This document shows, one piece after another, positions 42,638-55,180 of a DNA stretch of 64,000 nt. A model generated the notes under the pieces. That model saw nothing but the letters and a program-made list of their open reading frames with translations, was not told the origin of the DNA and did no database searches. Made by a program: the position numbers and the translations under genes. The stretch lies in NCBI GenBank assembly GCA_027596075.1, contig JADGJC010000021.1, positions 1 to 64,000 on the forward strand, in the 5' to 3' direction. Origin of the DNA: Rhizophlyctis rosea (taxonomy: Eukaryota; Chytridiomycota; Chytridiomycetes; Rhizophlyctidales; Rhizophlyctidaceae). The first letter of the stretch is position 1. Each line of letters begins with the position of its first letter.

Positions 42638-42992
42638 TATATAGGACCAACTTAATTATGTCATAATTGTAGTATAACACTGTAGCATAGATCGAAGATA
42701 CCATATTTAACGGATTTCTCCTGCACGACTTCTGTTCATTGACGACGATCTTACCAGAGACGAATATCAGACTTCAGCAACGATGATTGGTTAGTAAGTT
42801 GCATTCATATTGGGCGCGTTCATGACACATTAACACCTGCAAAACACGGAGTACGAACCCTTGACTCCAATCGCCAGCAAAATTATACTGCACATCAACA
42901 ATCTTTTTCTTCTCGACTGCGACCGACTGTTTATTTGCAAATCGCGCACTATAGTACAAAAGCGGAATTCCGCAACTAACTTCCGAACATTT
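42638..42992. other. Convergent 3' regions ARL2 / PRPP synthetase
   Basis: About 355 bp between two stop codons; AT-rich; no gene recognised. Confidence 0.5.
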
Positions 42993-44631
42993 CTAATAAG
43001 GTACAATTTCGAAAAGGAAACTAACACTCTCCCCATTGTGAATACGCCGAATGGCCTCCGCAAACACCGGCGCAATATCAAATACTTTGATCTTTGTACA
43101 CGCCGCTTGGTGTTCCTCTTGCGGGACAGAGTTGCTAACGACGACTTCGTCAATATGAGACCGCTTGATGCGCTCAATAGCATCTCCAGACATGATGGCG
43201 TGGGTGATAAGGGCGTAGATTTTGGTCGCGCCGTGGTTGACGAGGAGTTTTGCGGCTTTGGTGATGGTGAACGATGTGTCGGCAATGTCGTCGATGAGGA
43301 TGCAAACCTTGTCCTTGACATCCCCCACCAGCATCATGTCTGACGAACTCCCTCCCGCCGCGTATACTCTCCTCTCTTTGTGAATCAGTGCGAAGTCCAT
43401 GTTCAGTTTGTCAGCAATGACCGTTGCTCTATATCGTTCATCAGCATGGGCTTTTTACGTATGGCAAACCCACGAACTCGATCCTTACCTCTTCGCTCCT
43501 CCCGCATCTGGTGACACCACCACCGCCTTCTGATAATCCGGGATCTTCTCCTTGATGTATTTGACAAGGAGCGGTTGACTGTACAGGTTGTCTACTGGGA
43601 TATCAAAGAAGCCCTGGAACTGCGGGTCGTGAAGATCCATTGTGATGATGTGATCGGCACCTGGAGCAGAATGATCAGATGTGAGTAGAGAAGATGGCAT
43701 GAACCCTAATTGTTTACATACCAGCAGTCATCAACAAATTGGCGATAAGCGTTCCGGATCGTGCGGTCCAGTGCTTGTAGCCGACAGTGTTCGAGCCGGG
43801 GAAGATGGGCGTGGGTGGGTGTGCGGGGGGAGCGGGTGCGAGGGGTAGGACGGCGACATTGGAATTGGATTTGCTGATGGTTGACAGACGACGAACGCCA
43901 TCAAGAGACATCAGTGATTCAGTTCTTTCATTGAGTGGGGGAGTGGGTTCTTCGTCTTCCTCATCTTCATCGTCGGAGTCATCACTGATTACATTGTCGA
44001 TGACCGTGTTGAGTCGGATGTTGCGGTTGGGTGTTGGAGATATGACTTGGGGGCCGTCTTCAACATTGAAAACTACAGATGATGGTGCAGGCGATTGACG
44101 GCCAGCGAGTCCAGGAGTGAGTCGTCCATTCTGCTGTTCGACAATGCCATCCAATGCGCGAGGTACAGGTGTAACCGGAAGCTTTCCGTCCCATAGTACC
44201 GCGTATTTGTCGACTTCTTCTGGCGGCACGCGAGACAGCGGCATTCCATTCTTTTTGTACGGAGATTCTGGTTGACGAGCATACGGGAAGCAGGGAATCA
44301 CAGCAGTGACCTTCCTGTTATGCCAGGCAAGAGTTAGCTTCCAAGTGGGCTGGTAGTATACAAGAACAAGACATGTAACTTACCGAGCACTTGCTGTTCT
44401 GCAAGCCGCAATCATGATAAGCAGCTCCATGAAGTTATCGTTGACATTGCCACAACCAGACTGAATGATGTAGACGTCCATATCACGCACGCTCTCCCCA
44501 ATTTCAATGTTTGTCTCCTTGTTGGAAAATTTGTTCTTGACGGAAGGCGAAAGAGGGATACCTAGCCGCTCGCATATTGACTCTGCTAACGCTGGATGGG
44601 ACGAGCCGGCGAAGATGCTGATATTACGCAT
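42993..44631 (-). CDS. Ribose-phosphate pyrophosphokinase with large insertion
   Basis: PRPP synthetase makes phosphoribosyl pyrophosphate from ribose-5-phosphate and ATP. Four exons. N-terminal half: [70 protein letters not shown]. An insert of about 160 residues follows in the flexible catalytic loop, Pro-rich with an acidic run ([13 protein letters not shown]) and several Ser/Thr-Pro sites. The fold then resumes: [61 protein letters not shown], and the PRPP-binding [18 protein letters not shown]. The canonical loop reads close to DDMADTCGT, so DDIADTSFT is a variant. Yeast Prs1 and Prs5 also carry large nonhomologous inserts and take part in cell-wall-integrity signalling, so this may be such a regulatory paralogue. 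Confidence 0.9.
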
Positions 44632-45080
44632 TGTGGGAGTGGTAGGGGTTGGTTCAACCGAGAGGAGACTGTTGGTGGCGGCCGTGGCGTATATTGGACA
44701 CTACACTGCACGCAGTGTATTGACTAAGAATGGACGGAGAGTAGATGGCTAGCTATCTATAATGCGGAGCACTTGTTTACTGCTTTGAATATGAGAAGGT
44801 TGTGGTGGACACGGGCGCTGATGGAGATGGAGATGGGGCTAAAGGATAAGACTGGGAACAGGCTTCTGTTGGGAAAACTTTTTGGAACGATTTTAGGCCT
44901 GATTATTGTATTGCGCCACATGGCTAGTACCGATTGGAGCCGGTTGTGGAGCCAACTCAATTTTCAGTTCGAGCATTGGAGGATGTATTTTCACTGTCGG
45001 AATCGTGGTTGTCATTATCCGTCAGTGTAAGGCTACGGGAGATCTCCATATCTGACATAGTCGAAGCAGGACGTATAACC
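44632..45080. other. Divergent promoter, PRPP synthetase / eIF3l
   Basis: About 450 bp between divergent starts. No element recognised. Confidence 0.5.
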
Positions 45081-47366
45081 ATGGAGCACCATTACGATGA
45101 AGTAGGATACACCCCACCATACCTATCAGTGATTCTCAAAATTAACAATTCTGATCTATGCAGGACGAAGTCCGTGCGGACGAGGTGGAGCTGCCAACCG
45201 TTTTCACTGGAGACGATTTTGTTGCAGAGGAGGAGATCGGTACGACACATGTTCAGCTGTCGTCAATTGCATTACTCCGCCGACCGCGAATCATAACGTG
45301 TCAACTTCTTCAGACTTCCAGTCGGACGCTCAGCCGTTCGTTCCTGAAGTTCAACTTCCCGAACCAGTCCGCAACTTCATCCTGTTCTTCCACCGGAACA
45401 TTACTGAACGTTCTGTTTGGGAACTCCACGCCATCTACGAAAATGGCTTCAACAAGTTGACCGAGAAGTTCTACCCCAAGGCACCTTGGCCCGAGGCAGA
45501 GTCTATTGGTGGTTTGGTCAACGACGGTAAGCCCTGAGCGCACCGGAATGAGCGTCGCAATATTGGCTGATTGGAGCATGCGGTGAAAGACCCGGTTTTC
45601 CTCATCTTGTACAAGGAACTCTATTACCGCCATATTTACGCTAAGCTTACCCCGACGATTGAGGACCGCTTCGCTTCGTACACCAACTACTGCGATTTGT
45701 TCAACTACATCCTGAGTAAGAGAAGACTTTGCAAAGAAAATCCATACTGGCATCAATGCTCATTCTACTCCTTCAGACTCGTCCAGCGAGCCAAGCGATT
45801 TGGAGTTGCCCAATCAATGGTTGTGGGACATCATCGATGAATTCATCTACCAATTCCAGTCCTTCTGTCAATACCGCAGCAAAGTGAAGAACAAGAGCGA
45901 GGATGAGTTGGAGTTGTTGAAGGAGCGCCCTGACGTGAGTTTTTGTCACCGCTGGAGTACACGTAGCCCCAACTAACGGTTCATAACTCATAGGTTTGGA
46001 ACGTCCACAATGTCTTGAACGTTTTGTACTCTTTGATCCAAAAATCACGCATCAATGAGCAATTGTTGGTCAGCAAGAACGGAGGAGACATGCTGTAAGC
46101 GTTGAATCTTGTTTTGCATCGTGGGACAAGCCTGACCTTTCCTTCAGTGAAGCGGCTGGCGAATTTGGATCTCGTCCTTTGTACCGTATGTTGGGTTACT
46201 TCAGTATCATCGGATTGCTTCGAGTCCACTGCTTGCTTGGAGATTACGTTTTGGCTTTGAGGACAATGGATAATGTTGAGCTGAACAAGAAGGTTGGTTG
46301 TTGTCAAAGTGTTCCTGCAAGGTGATGCGCAGTACTCAGTACATTTTGCAGGGATTGTTTGCGCGTGTCACGGCCTGCCACGTCACCACGTATTACTATG
46401 TCGGTTTCGCATACATGATGATGAGGAGATATTCCGACGCCATCAAGGCATTCGCCCACATTTTGCTCTTTATCTCCCGGACAAAGCAGTACCACACCCG
46501 CTCCTACCAATACGAAGTGGTGCGTAGCACATGGCCCTAGTGTGCGATGGGCGTGCGGAAGCATTTGCTCATATTGTATCATACAGATCTCGAAGAAGAG
46601 CGAACAGATGTACGCTCTGCTTGCCATGTGCGTGGCTCTTTCTCCTCAACGGATAGATGAAAATGTGAGTAAAAGGCATGCTCAAGTGATGCTGGACGAT
46701 ATATCTAAGCACACATATCCACCAGGTCCACACTTTGATGAGGGAGAAGTATGGGGATCACCTTACCAAAATGCAAAGGGGGGAGGAAGGATTGGCTACT
46801 TTCGACGAACTTTTCAACTTTGCCTGCCCCAAGTTCATCTCACCCGTCCCACCAAACTATGACGTCCCCGTCAACACCGCCCACGTTCCCACGGTGCATC
46901 AGTTGAAGATCTTCTTAAACGAAGTCCGTTCCCAGCTTTTGGTCCCCACCATTCGCTCCTTCCTCAAGCTCTACACCACCCTTGGTGTTGACAAATTGGC
47001 TGCTTTCTTGGATGTGTCACCGGAGGAAGTTCGCACTCTCTTGCTTGTGTTCAAGCACAAGACTAGGCAAAGGCGGTGGGAGAACGGGAGTGTTATTGAG
47101 GGTGAATTTGGACCTACGTCGGATTTGGACTTCCACTTGAAGCAGGTATGTTTTGCAAAAGACGCAAAGGTGGGATTTCTGCCAGACGCTCATAAGTGCC
47201 ACAGGATTTGGTTTACATCGCGGAGAGCAAAGTTGGTCGTCGCGTTGGGGATTGGTTCATCAGACACATCAACAAATTCGAAGGTAGGACTTGTTCTTTG
47301 CCTTCACTCCAATCCATCTTGCTGACTTTTTTATTCAGACATCGTTGCGAACATGGAAAGGCGTTA
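45081..47366 (+). CDS. EIF3L: Translation initiation factor eIF3 subunit L
   Basis: Non-core PCI-domain subunit of eIF3, absent from budding yeast but present in many fungi. Around ten exons beginning MEHHYDE, then [19 protein letters not shown]. Conserved blocks: [190 protein letters not shown], and the PCI region [17 protein letters not shown] to [20 protein letters not shown], ending [18 protein letters not shown] and IVANMERR. Essentially full-length; human eIF3l aligns throughout. Confidence 0.95.
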
Positions 47367-48086
47367 AGTTTTGGATTGATCGGAATGATAGTTGTGCAGT
47401 CAAAACGTGTGTGTGGTTTTCACTGTAGATGTACAATATGCATATAGACTTCAATAGTCGACCCTTTTTTATTGCAATAACTTTGTTGCTGAATTTCTCT
47501 GTTGTGCCGCATCAAGGAATCTTGATAAAAAATTACCGCTGGACTGTGTGAGCAAACACTCCACGCTATGCGCTTCGAAAGACTACCTGGCGATGACACG
47601 CGGTAATGGGAGGTCCTCTTCATTTGGCATGATCACAGTGGTGCCAAGTGAAGGTAGCACGGAAGTGAAGGTTGAAAGAAGATCCGGAGAAAAGAATAGT
47701 CTGTGACGTCAAAGCGGGGACCAAGGCAACGTCTTTGTGAGCCCCCAATAACTCCTAGCCCGATTTATTGAAATCATGTTTCTGTGTGAGAGTCAACCCA
47801 TATGCACCCTGGGGTACTGATCTGCTCGTGGGATGCAACATCATGCAAAAAGTGCTTCCGCGTGACGCGTAAAACCCAATTTTCATTTCATCGGGCCACC
47901 ATCAAAACCTGGAGCAGGTCGATGAACGCGTCAGTCAAGTGGCGAGGGGACAGGGTCCGAGATGCACCACTTCCTTCCGTAAACTTTTGCTGCTCGCGTA
48001 GTTTCGTTGCGCCTTTACTAACTTTTTCTCATAGCTTAGATCCACGAGCCTGCTTGGCTCGTACATTTACGTAGGAGGGCATCATC
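47367..48086. other. Intergenic region upstream of pRB
   Basis: About 720 bp between eIF3l stop and the pRB start, same strand. No coding sequence, RNA gene or E2F-like TTTSSCGC site was recognised by eye. Confidence 0.5.
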
Positions 48087-51000
48087 ATGAAACGGGGATG
48101 GGAAGATGATGGAGAGGAGGAGTCGGATGGAGGGGATGGATCTTTTGGTGGATCCGTTGCGCATAGCACTCCAGATGGAGCAATGAAGCGTCGAAGGATA
48201 GATAGTATGGAAAGGCATCTTCAAGGTTCGTTCTGCATGTGTCGACTTAGATACCCGACGGATCTCATAAACTTCCCTGCCTTTAGGTAATTCGACTAAT
48301 CCAGCACCGGGAGCTGCCCACACCTTGAACGCATCACCCGCTCCAACGAACCTAATGGACCTCGCACAAAACGCACTTGGAAAAATTCTCAACCTGATGG
48401 AACTCAGTTCTGCGACGCACAATCATAGCTGGGAAGTGCTGAGAAATACTCTCATAGTCGAAACGGGGCAAGCTAGTACCGATGTGAGACACTATTTATC
48501 CCCATACACATACGCGATTTGGAAGGAACTGATGGTCAATTCTTCAGATCTCGACAGAAGAGCTGGCTATTTGGAGTGGAGCTGCGATCTGGGTCACTCG
48601 CAGGATTGAATTGGATACCAATCTGTGGCCTTTTGCCGCGGTGACTGGAGGTGGAGACAGGACCATCCCACTTTCTCGCATCGTAGGGGTTCTGAAACTG
48701 ACCGGCATCAAACATCGGTAAGGAGGGATGTGCTCATATGAGGTGCCGCTACATTGGCTTTGCTTATATGTTCGGTTACCAGGGACACAGCTCTGGTTGA
48801 GAGCCTCATCACAAAAATCCAAAAAATGGGCACCGTCCTCTCGCAACACGTTCCCATCCACATTCTCGATCCCATCACGAAAGGCATACAGCATCTGGCA
48901 AAGTTCCACGGGGCTCTCACTCGCGGCTATCCTTTGTACAATGAGATATTCAATCTATTGTTGAAAGGGATGACAATGGGTGGAGCCGATGGAGGAAATG
49001 GCGACGCTGTCGAGCGGGTACATCGCTACATTTGGACTCTCTTTCTGTTTGCGCGAGGTACTGTTTTTGTGACCTTTCACGATGATTGATCGGTTGCTGA
49101 CACCATAGTGCAGAGACGATGCTGGACGCAACGTCAAACGATATGCAGGAAACCGTTCTATGTTGCTATTGCACCCTATTTGTTTGTACACAAGTCCCAG
49201 CATCACATCGCAAAACACTCAAACAAGGTATGACAGTGTGGATTACTGGAGTTGCCCTATACCAACGTCTAAAATCTTCGTATGAAGTACGAGCAGTCCT
49301 TTCGGCAACATCAACCACCATAGAAGCGCCGGAAGGCGATTGGATCGATCATTATGCCACGGTGCAACAACTACTTTGCGCAAAGTACCAGATCCCTCTC
49401 GCAGCATACCAGCAGGCTGAACAGGACGCGCTGAGCAACCTCACCAAGGTGAGATTGCCGATACCCCGTTACTAATGCCCATATTGAATAACCCTTCTGG
49501 TGCAGCAACTCCACACCCGCAACCTCCTCAAACACGAAAGCACATCTCTCATATCATCCGCCGTAGCATGGCCCCGATACGAAGGGGCATTTGACATGAA
49601 CCGCCAAGGGCTGTTCTACAGCAACTTTGATGACTTGAACAAATGCTGGGATATGCTTATTGCGGAGAGAAAGCATGAATTGGATGGGCGCATATATCGA
49701 CCGGCATACAGTTGTCGGGTTATAGGTAGGATGGGATGTGATTTTGTCGTGTGGGTAGGCGGATCGTATTGACGATGTACACAGCAACTCCGCGCAAGTT
49801 CACTCGCACACCACGAGCGTCGGTCGCTCGCATGTCTACTGTCAAGAACTTGCAAACAGCCTTTAGCAAAGCCAGCGTTTTCAATGTGAGTACCAGAAAT
49901 GACTGGTATATGTGACGGCATTGCCACCTTACTGATAAATCTCGGGGGGTAGCATCTCATGCCAGCAACACCCATCACAGCCAAAAATCTCAGTGCAAGA
50001 ACATCAACCACGCCGGTAGTGAAGGCAGAGGAGTTCCTCAATGTTCAGAAAAAACTGGACATGCTGCTCACACCCGAGGTGATACATCATCATTGAACGA
50101 GACCTCAACAATATGCAGACTGTTAGCTGAAAATTCTGTCAGTCAGATGACCTTGCACGATGCATCGGATTCATGGGAGCAGACGTGAGCAAAGCAGTGG
50201 TCGCAGCTATGAGTTATAGGTTGCAATCAACGATAAGTAAGGACGTCGTTTGGTATCGATTGTTTCTGCCAAAGGAGTTCTTACTGATGGATGAATGCTC
50301 AATAGCCTCTTTGACGGACATCGACAAGACGCACAAGGCGACTTGGGCCCTCGGGAGCAAGTTGTATAGTCGAATCATGGAGAACATGCTAAAGGCTGGT
50401 CAAACGCGGACTTCAAAAGTGAGTCGACCGAATTAAGTTCCACATTCACAAGGCGGCCCTACTCACATGTATATTCAGAAACATCTCATTCGGCTAGTCT
50501 CTGACGGCCAATTCCACCGTTGTCTTCTCGCCACCGCTTTTGAAGTCATTCGCTATGCATTTGAAATACGGACCGTTCAATTTGAGCAGCTGAGACATCT
50601 CTTGGATGTGCGGGCGTTTGAGTTGTGCATGATCATCGGACTAATTCTAAAGAATGAGATTTGGGTACGTTACATAAGGACTTCGTTCACCATACACAAT
50701 TCAGACTGACATCACCCCGTTTCAGCTTCCATGGATCATTGTCAAGCGCTTGACAGAAATTGAAGAGAGATTACTGGAATCTGAGATATGGAAAGATTCA
50801 ACATTCTACAAGTTCCTGGAGTCACAAGGGAAGGAGACTGACGAATCCCGACTACGTACGTATGTTGTTCACCCTCTTCAACAAAGACCTGTAATGACGT
50901 TGACCTTGCAGCACTTGCGCGACCAGTCGATTCTGCAGTAGCAACATTCTATGGGGAAGTCGCCAATATGGTAGACCCTCAAATGGGAGGGGTGGCACCT

Positions 51001-52026
51001 CGTCAGAGTGGCAAGTCTGTGCAGGTAAATCTATTGCCCTGGGAATGCACTTTGCCTAGTTTTCTGATCTAGCTTCGTCCAGCTTCTTTTCAAACGCATA
51101 TCACGCCTCGCGAACCTTCGGCTGAAGCTCCTTTGCCAAGATCTCTCCTTGCCGCCAAAAGTCCAAGAGAAGGTTTGTAGGAGTTGCAAATTGCGTTGAT
51201 CAAGCGCAAAGCTCACATAGGCCTTGATAGGCATGGTCATGCATTGAATGGGCACTCGGAGCAGAATCAGCCCAAAGATTGCTATGCAATCGGCACGTTG
51301 ATGTAATCATCATGAGCGCAGTCTACTTAGCTGCTCGCATGGAAGGATCCGCAAGGTCTTTCAGTGACATCATCAAGCATTACCGACGACAACCCCAATG
51401 TTTGGAAGATGTAAGTTTCTCGCCCTTCGAGTATTTGAACATCTGAATGAACAAACCGTCCTGCCAGACATTCCAACACATCTTCGTGGGCGATGGCCAA
51501 CCCAAGATTGGCCTAGTCAAGTTCTATAACGTCATCTTCCTCCCCACCATTCGGCCGTTCCTGAAACAAGATCAACAAACTGAGGTGAACACATTCGCTG
51601 CCAGTTCGCCTGTAAAACATTTCGCTCATACTCTCTAGGCACAGAACCCTCGTCCAATCATCGTTCATGATGGAATGCCAAGTACAGACAAAGGATTCAC
51701 TCCGCTCCAGCACCGCGCAACACACAACCTTTGGCGTCAAAACCAGAACCAATCATCAGTCCTAACACCGCACCGACTTTCCAGCATGACTCCGACCACC
51801 AAAAAGCTGTACGCGTTTGAAAGTCCCCTAAAGGTATGTATTGCAATGAACTTGCATTCCCTTCCCGTCAATTCGCTAAGATGGCACGTCTTCACAGGTT
51901 GGCACAACAGCAGGCACGCCAAATCGAGTGACGAAGAACAGACTCAATTTCAATAATATAAACAGCATGCTGCCACCGAGAGCACCGAATAGTTTAGCTT
52001 TGCCGCCCCATCCTCCCTGTACATGA
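48087..52026 (+). CDS. Retinoblastoma (pRB) family pocket protein
   Basis: Repressor of E2F-type transcription that restrains G1/S entry until CDK phosphorylation. About 15 exons. N-terminal cyclin-fold (RB N): LVESLITKIQKMGTVL region preceded by ISTEELAIWSGAAIWVTRRI and a block ending IPLSRIVGVLKLTG. Then TPRKFTRTPRASVARM and HLMPATPITAKNLSARTST introduce pocket A (RFEI-like helices: KATWALGSKLYSRIMENML, HRCLLATAFEVIRYAFEI, LRHLLDVRAFELCMIIGLIL, LPWIIVKRLTEIEERLLESE). Pocket B: VQLLFKRISRLANLRLKLLC, AIGTLMAARMEGSARSFSDI, IKHYRRQPQCLEDTFQHIFV, IGLVKFYNVIFLPTIRPFL. The C-terminus has SP/TP sites and FESPLK, TPNRVTKNRLNFNNINSML, resembling the pRB C-terminal core. Last exon 51898-52026 is in frame. 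Pocket proteins are known from chytrids and absent from Dikarya, which use Whi5-like inhibitors. Confidence 0.88.
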
Positions 52027-52177
52027 CTATACACACGTGTGAAAAATTGCAAATATCTCGCTATAAACATGGAGCCTCCCTAGGATGAATAATCAATGAG
52101 AGGACAACTCAAATAATCAATAATTCTATGTTTTCTTACCCGACTTGGCTCCGGTTTGTTTACTCCAACGCCAACCG

Positions 52178-52570
52178 TTACTGCAGCCCACTCAACAAAG
52201 TGATGTTGTCTCCTTTCAGAAGAATCCGTCCCAAGGGCTTTCTTGTGTTTTTCTTCGTGGAAACTTCTTCTGCATCGTCCAAAACCAAGCTCATGAACTC
52301 ATCAAAGCCCTGTAAAAGGGGTACCGTCAGACACTCCCGGTTGAAGTTCAAGCGAAGCGCTCGCAGACTGCTTACGATGATGCGACCCTCAATCCGTATG
52401 TCTGTTTGCTCGTACAGCCAGATTTGCACTTTTGATTTCTATAGACGAGAGGTGCAGATCAGTCGTGCGTCTTTTCGATAAGAGATCACTTTCAGGGTTA
52501 CCTGTTGCAAAAGACGGAAGATCAGATTGATGGGTTGGACCATGATCTTTTGTACTTTTTGGTTGGACAT
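52178..52570 (-). CDS. SNRPE: Small nuclear ribonucleoprotein SmE
   Basis: Core Sm-ring protein of the spliceosomal U1, U2, U4 and U5 snRNPs. Three exons: 52570-52502 ([20 protein letters not shown]), a middle one starting after TATAG near 52440 ([20 protein letters not shown]), and a last one reading [40 protein letters not shown], ending at 52178. The Sm1 (QIWLYEQ..IRIEG.I.GFDE.M..VLDDAEE) and Sm2 ([13 protein letters not shown]) signatures are complete. Size of about 90 residues is typical. Convergent with pRB, divergent from the methyltransferase gene about 265 bp away. Confidence 0.95.
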
Positions 52571-52834
52571 GGCTGCAATTGTTGCTTTGATAAAGGGGTA
52601 TGAGAGGAAGGTATTTCGGTGGACGACTTGGGGATTATGGAAATTTAGAGAGGGAAGCAAGGGGAATTCAACAACTGCGCTTCGACCAGACCGACATGAA
52701 GCCCAATTTGAAGCCCAGTCCAAGCCACATTGCATGGACATCTCGTTCGCTCGCCCTTTCCGCTGGAATTTTTGATGTCTATTTTTGTTTTCCGTGATAG
52801 AATTGTAAGAGATAATACAACCGTACTAGCAGAC

Positions 52835-53646
52835 ATGGACTTATTGCCAGAGGATAACGAGCGCTATGGCACTCTGGACTACTGGGAAGAGCGATACAAG
52901 AAGTAAGTGACGAGCTGCAAAGCCTTGCGCCTTCACAATTCTCTGAGAATGACCAGGCTTTAGGGAAGGCGAGCAGGTCAGTGAGCGACGCACAAATCGT
53001 AATTGCTTGCTAATAGACGTATTGTCGCTGTAAACCTTTCCTTAGGGCTTTGACTGGTTCAAAGACTTCAAAGCTTTAGCCGAGCCTCTCGGACAGCTCA
53101 TACCGGACAAAACCAGCAAGGTTTTGCACCTTGGTTGTGGGAATAGTCGCCTATCGGAAGATATGTAAGTATTGTTACGACAGCTTTGTCCCAATTTATT
53201 TTCTCTGACAATCGCACAGGTACACGGCGGGCTGGAAGAACACCGTCAATGTGGACTACTCTCCGGCCGTCATCGAAAATATGCAATCGCGAACCAAACA
53301 CATGCCAGAAATGACATGGACAGTAGGGGACATTTTCCACCTTGACGCAGTAATCCCCACCTCAACGTTCGATGTCGCCATCGACAAAGGCACATTAGAT
53401 GCCCTCCTCACCAAAAAGCACGACCCATGGGACCCTGACCCTGAACTGGTGGAGCAGATGAAAGAGTATATGGTGCAAGTGAGGGAGGTCCTGAAGCCTG
53501 GGGGCATGTTCATCCACATTACGTTTGCCCAACCGCATTTCCGAAGACGCTTCCTGGAGGTGGATGGGATGACTGTCAAGGTGCAGACGCTAGGGGGAGC
53601 GGATACCTTTGAGTATTTTGTGTATGTTGGGAGGAAGGCCGCTTAG
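52835..53646 (+). CDS. METTL13/EEF1AKMT4-like methyltransferase
   Basis: Class I SAM-dependent methyltransferase; animal relatives methylate lysines of elongation factor 1A. Exons: 52835-52902, a 13-nt microexon 52964-52976, 53046 to about 53164, 53221-53646. Motifs: YGTLDYWEERYKKEGEQ and FDWFKDFKAL (family-specific N-terminal YW..RY and DWF), VLHLGCGNSRLSEDMY (motif I, SAM-binding), VNVDYSPAVIENM (motif post I with acidic Asp), MTWTVGDIFHLD, FDVAIDKGTLDALL (post-II DKGTLDAL is diagnostic for this family), VREVLKPGGMFIHITFAQPH and FRRRFLE. Length of about 210 residues matches the single-domain EEF1AKMT4 group rather than the two-domain METTL13. Substrate is inferred from the family only. Confidence 0.9.
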
Positions 53647-53997
53647 ATGCAGTTGCAGGGTAGACCCAAAAATCAGTTAATTTACTATTTATTCGCATTC
53701 GTGCTGGAGGCGTGGGAATTAAGCGTCAGGAATAGGACATGTTGTAGGAAGATCCATTCCACTAAGGGTATTGCAGGACAGTCTGACTGTGCGGGTTGGT
53801 ACGGGAGACGTGTGCGACTGATGGAAAATGATGGAATCCAGCGAGAAGGCCCCAAGACTCCCTTCACAAGTTCGCACACGCCGTTTCATCCCAATCACCA
53901 TAGTCCCCTGCGGCGCCCCATTGTCCCTTCCTCGACAACCACAAACAAAATGATGGAACATGGCCGTCCGAGTAATACTGCACAGCCTCAATAATAT
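53647..53997. other. Convergent 3' regions
   Basis: About 350 bp between the methyltransferase and RPN8 stop codons; no gene recognised. Confidence 0.5.
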
Positions 53998-55180
53998 TTA
54001 TTTCGACGCAGACTCTGCAGACTTCGTACTTCGTTCATCCTTCTTTCCCTCTCCCTCCTTCTCTCCCTCCTTCTTCTCCGTCTTCTCGCCGTCCTTACTC
54101 TCATCCTTCTCACCCTCCTTCCTCTCCGCCTCATGCAGCATAACCTTATTCTCGATCAAGCCATGCAAAGCAATAACGGCACGGATCAGCGATGACAAGT
54201 AGATCACCAAAAGCTCATCGTTCGTTTTGACCGAGAATGCCTTCACCGTGTCGGGGACGTTCAGGTTCGGTAGCAGGTTGAAGATATCTTGAAGGTTGTA
54301 GATGATTTGGTGGTTGATGGGCAGGGCTCCCGATGTGACTTTATCTAGGTATTCCCGAATTTCATCGAGGCGGAGGTTCAGGCCTTTCAGGGAGTTGAGT
54401 TGGTTGGTGATTTTGGTGGAGAGGGTGCCGATGGATGTGTCTTTGATATCGCGGAGGAGGTGCTCAACACCGATCTCTTCGGCTTCTTCGGCTTCAATAG
54501 ATGAGGGGATGTGATTGAACGTTTTTGTTGTTGCGGTGCCGTCCTGTCAATCACGATGTGCATCGTCAACTTTGATGCCCGGGCTGACAGCGGGCACTTC
54601 GTCTGACTTACATCATGAATCTCCTCAACTGCCGCGTACGCATCTGTCGGAATTCCCAAATCCTTCGGTTGTACGTCAATGATAACGAGGACTGGGTTGG
54701 GCGTGTACCGTTTGAAAAGCTCGTTGATTTCCAAGTCTGAGGCTCGCAACTTTGGTCCGCTGTGGTACCATCCCACCATTTTCTCCTTCGCTTTAAAGGT
54801 AATCAAAGTCAGTATGTATGATTGAATTGCTTCAACTACTCTATGTGCAAGCCTACCGTTCACTTTCTTGAACATATCATACATGGCTTCGTGATAGTTG
54901 TGGTCCAAGAACCACACGGAGGGGTCCTTCTCGTCCTCCTCAAAAGGCACTGATGCAGGTAGGGTAAGACTTTGCCCAAGTCAAGGAGGTGCTCAAAAGA
55001 TGTTCAATTACCTGCATAACTGTTCGCCACGTTCACCTTCCCGTTTACATTTTGACCCAATAGCACACCCACCACGCGCTTCTTTGTTCCTCTTGCTACT
55101 CGGTTGAAGTGATCGACCACTGATAGTAGGACGAGAGGGTGAATAACAACATCGTCGGGAGTGGTCGTTGTGGTTGGCAT
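53998..55180 (-). CDS. RPN8: 26S proteasome lid subunit Rpn8/PSMD7
   Basis: MPN-domain partner of the deubiquitinase Rpn11 in the proteasome lid. Four exons starting [20 protein letters not shown]. Blocks: [120 protein letters not shown], then after an intron [40 protein letters not shown], and the helical C-terminus [40 protein letters not shown]. The JAMM zinc ligands are not complete, as expected for the catalytically dead Rpn8. The last about 35 residues are a charged Lys/Glu repeat tail, as in other Rpn8 proteins. Confidence 0.95.
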
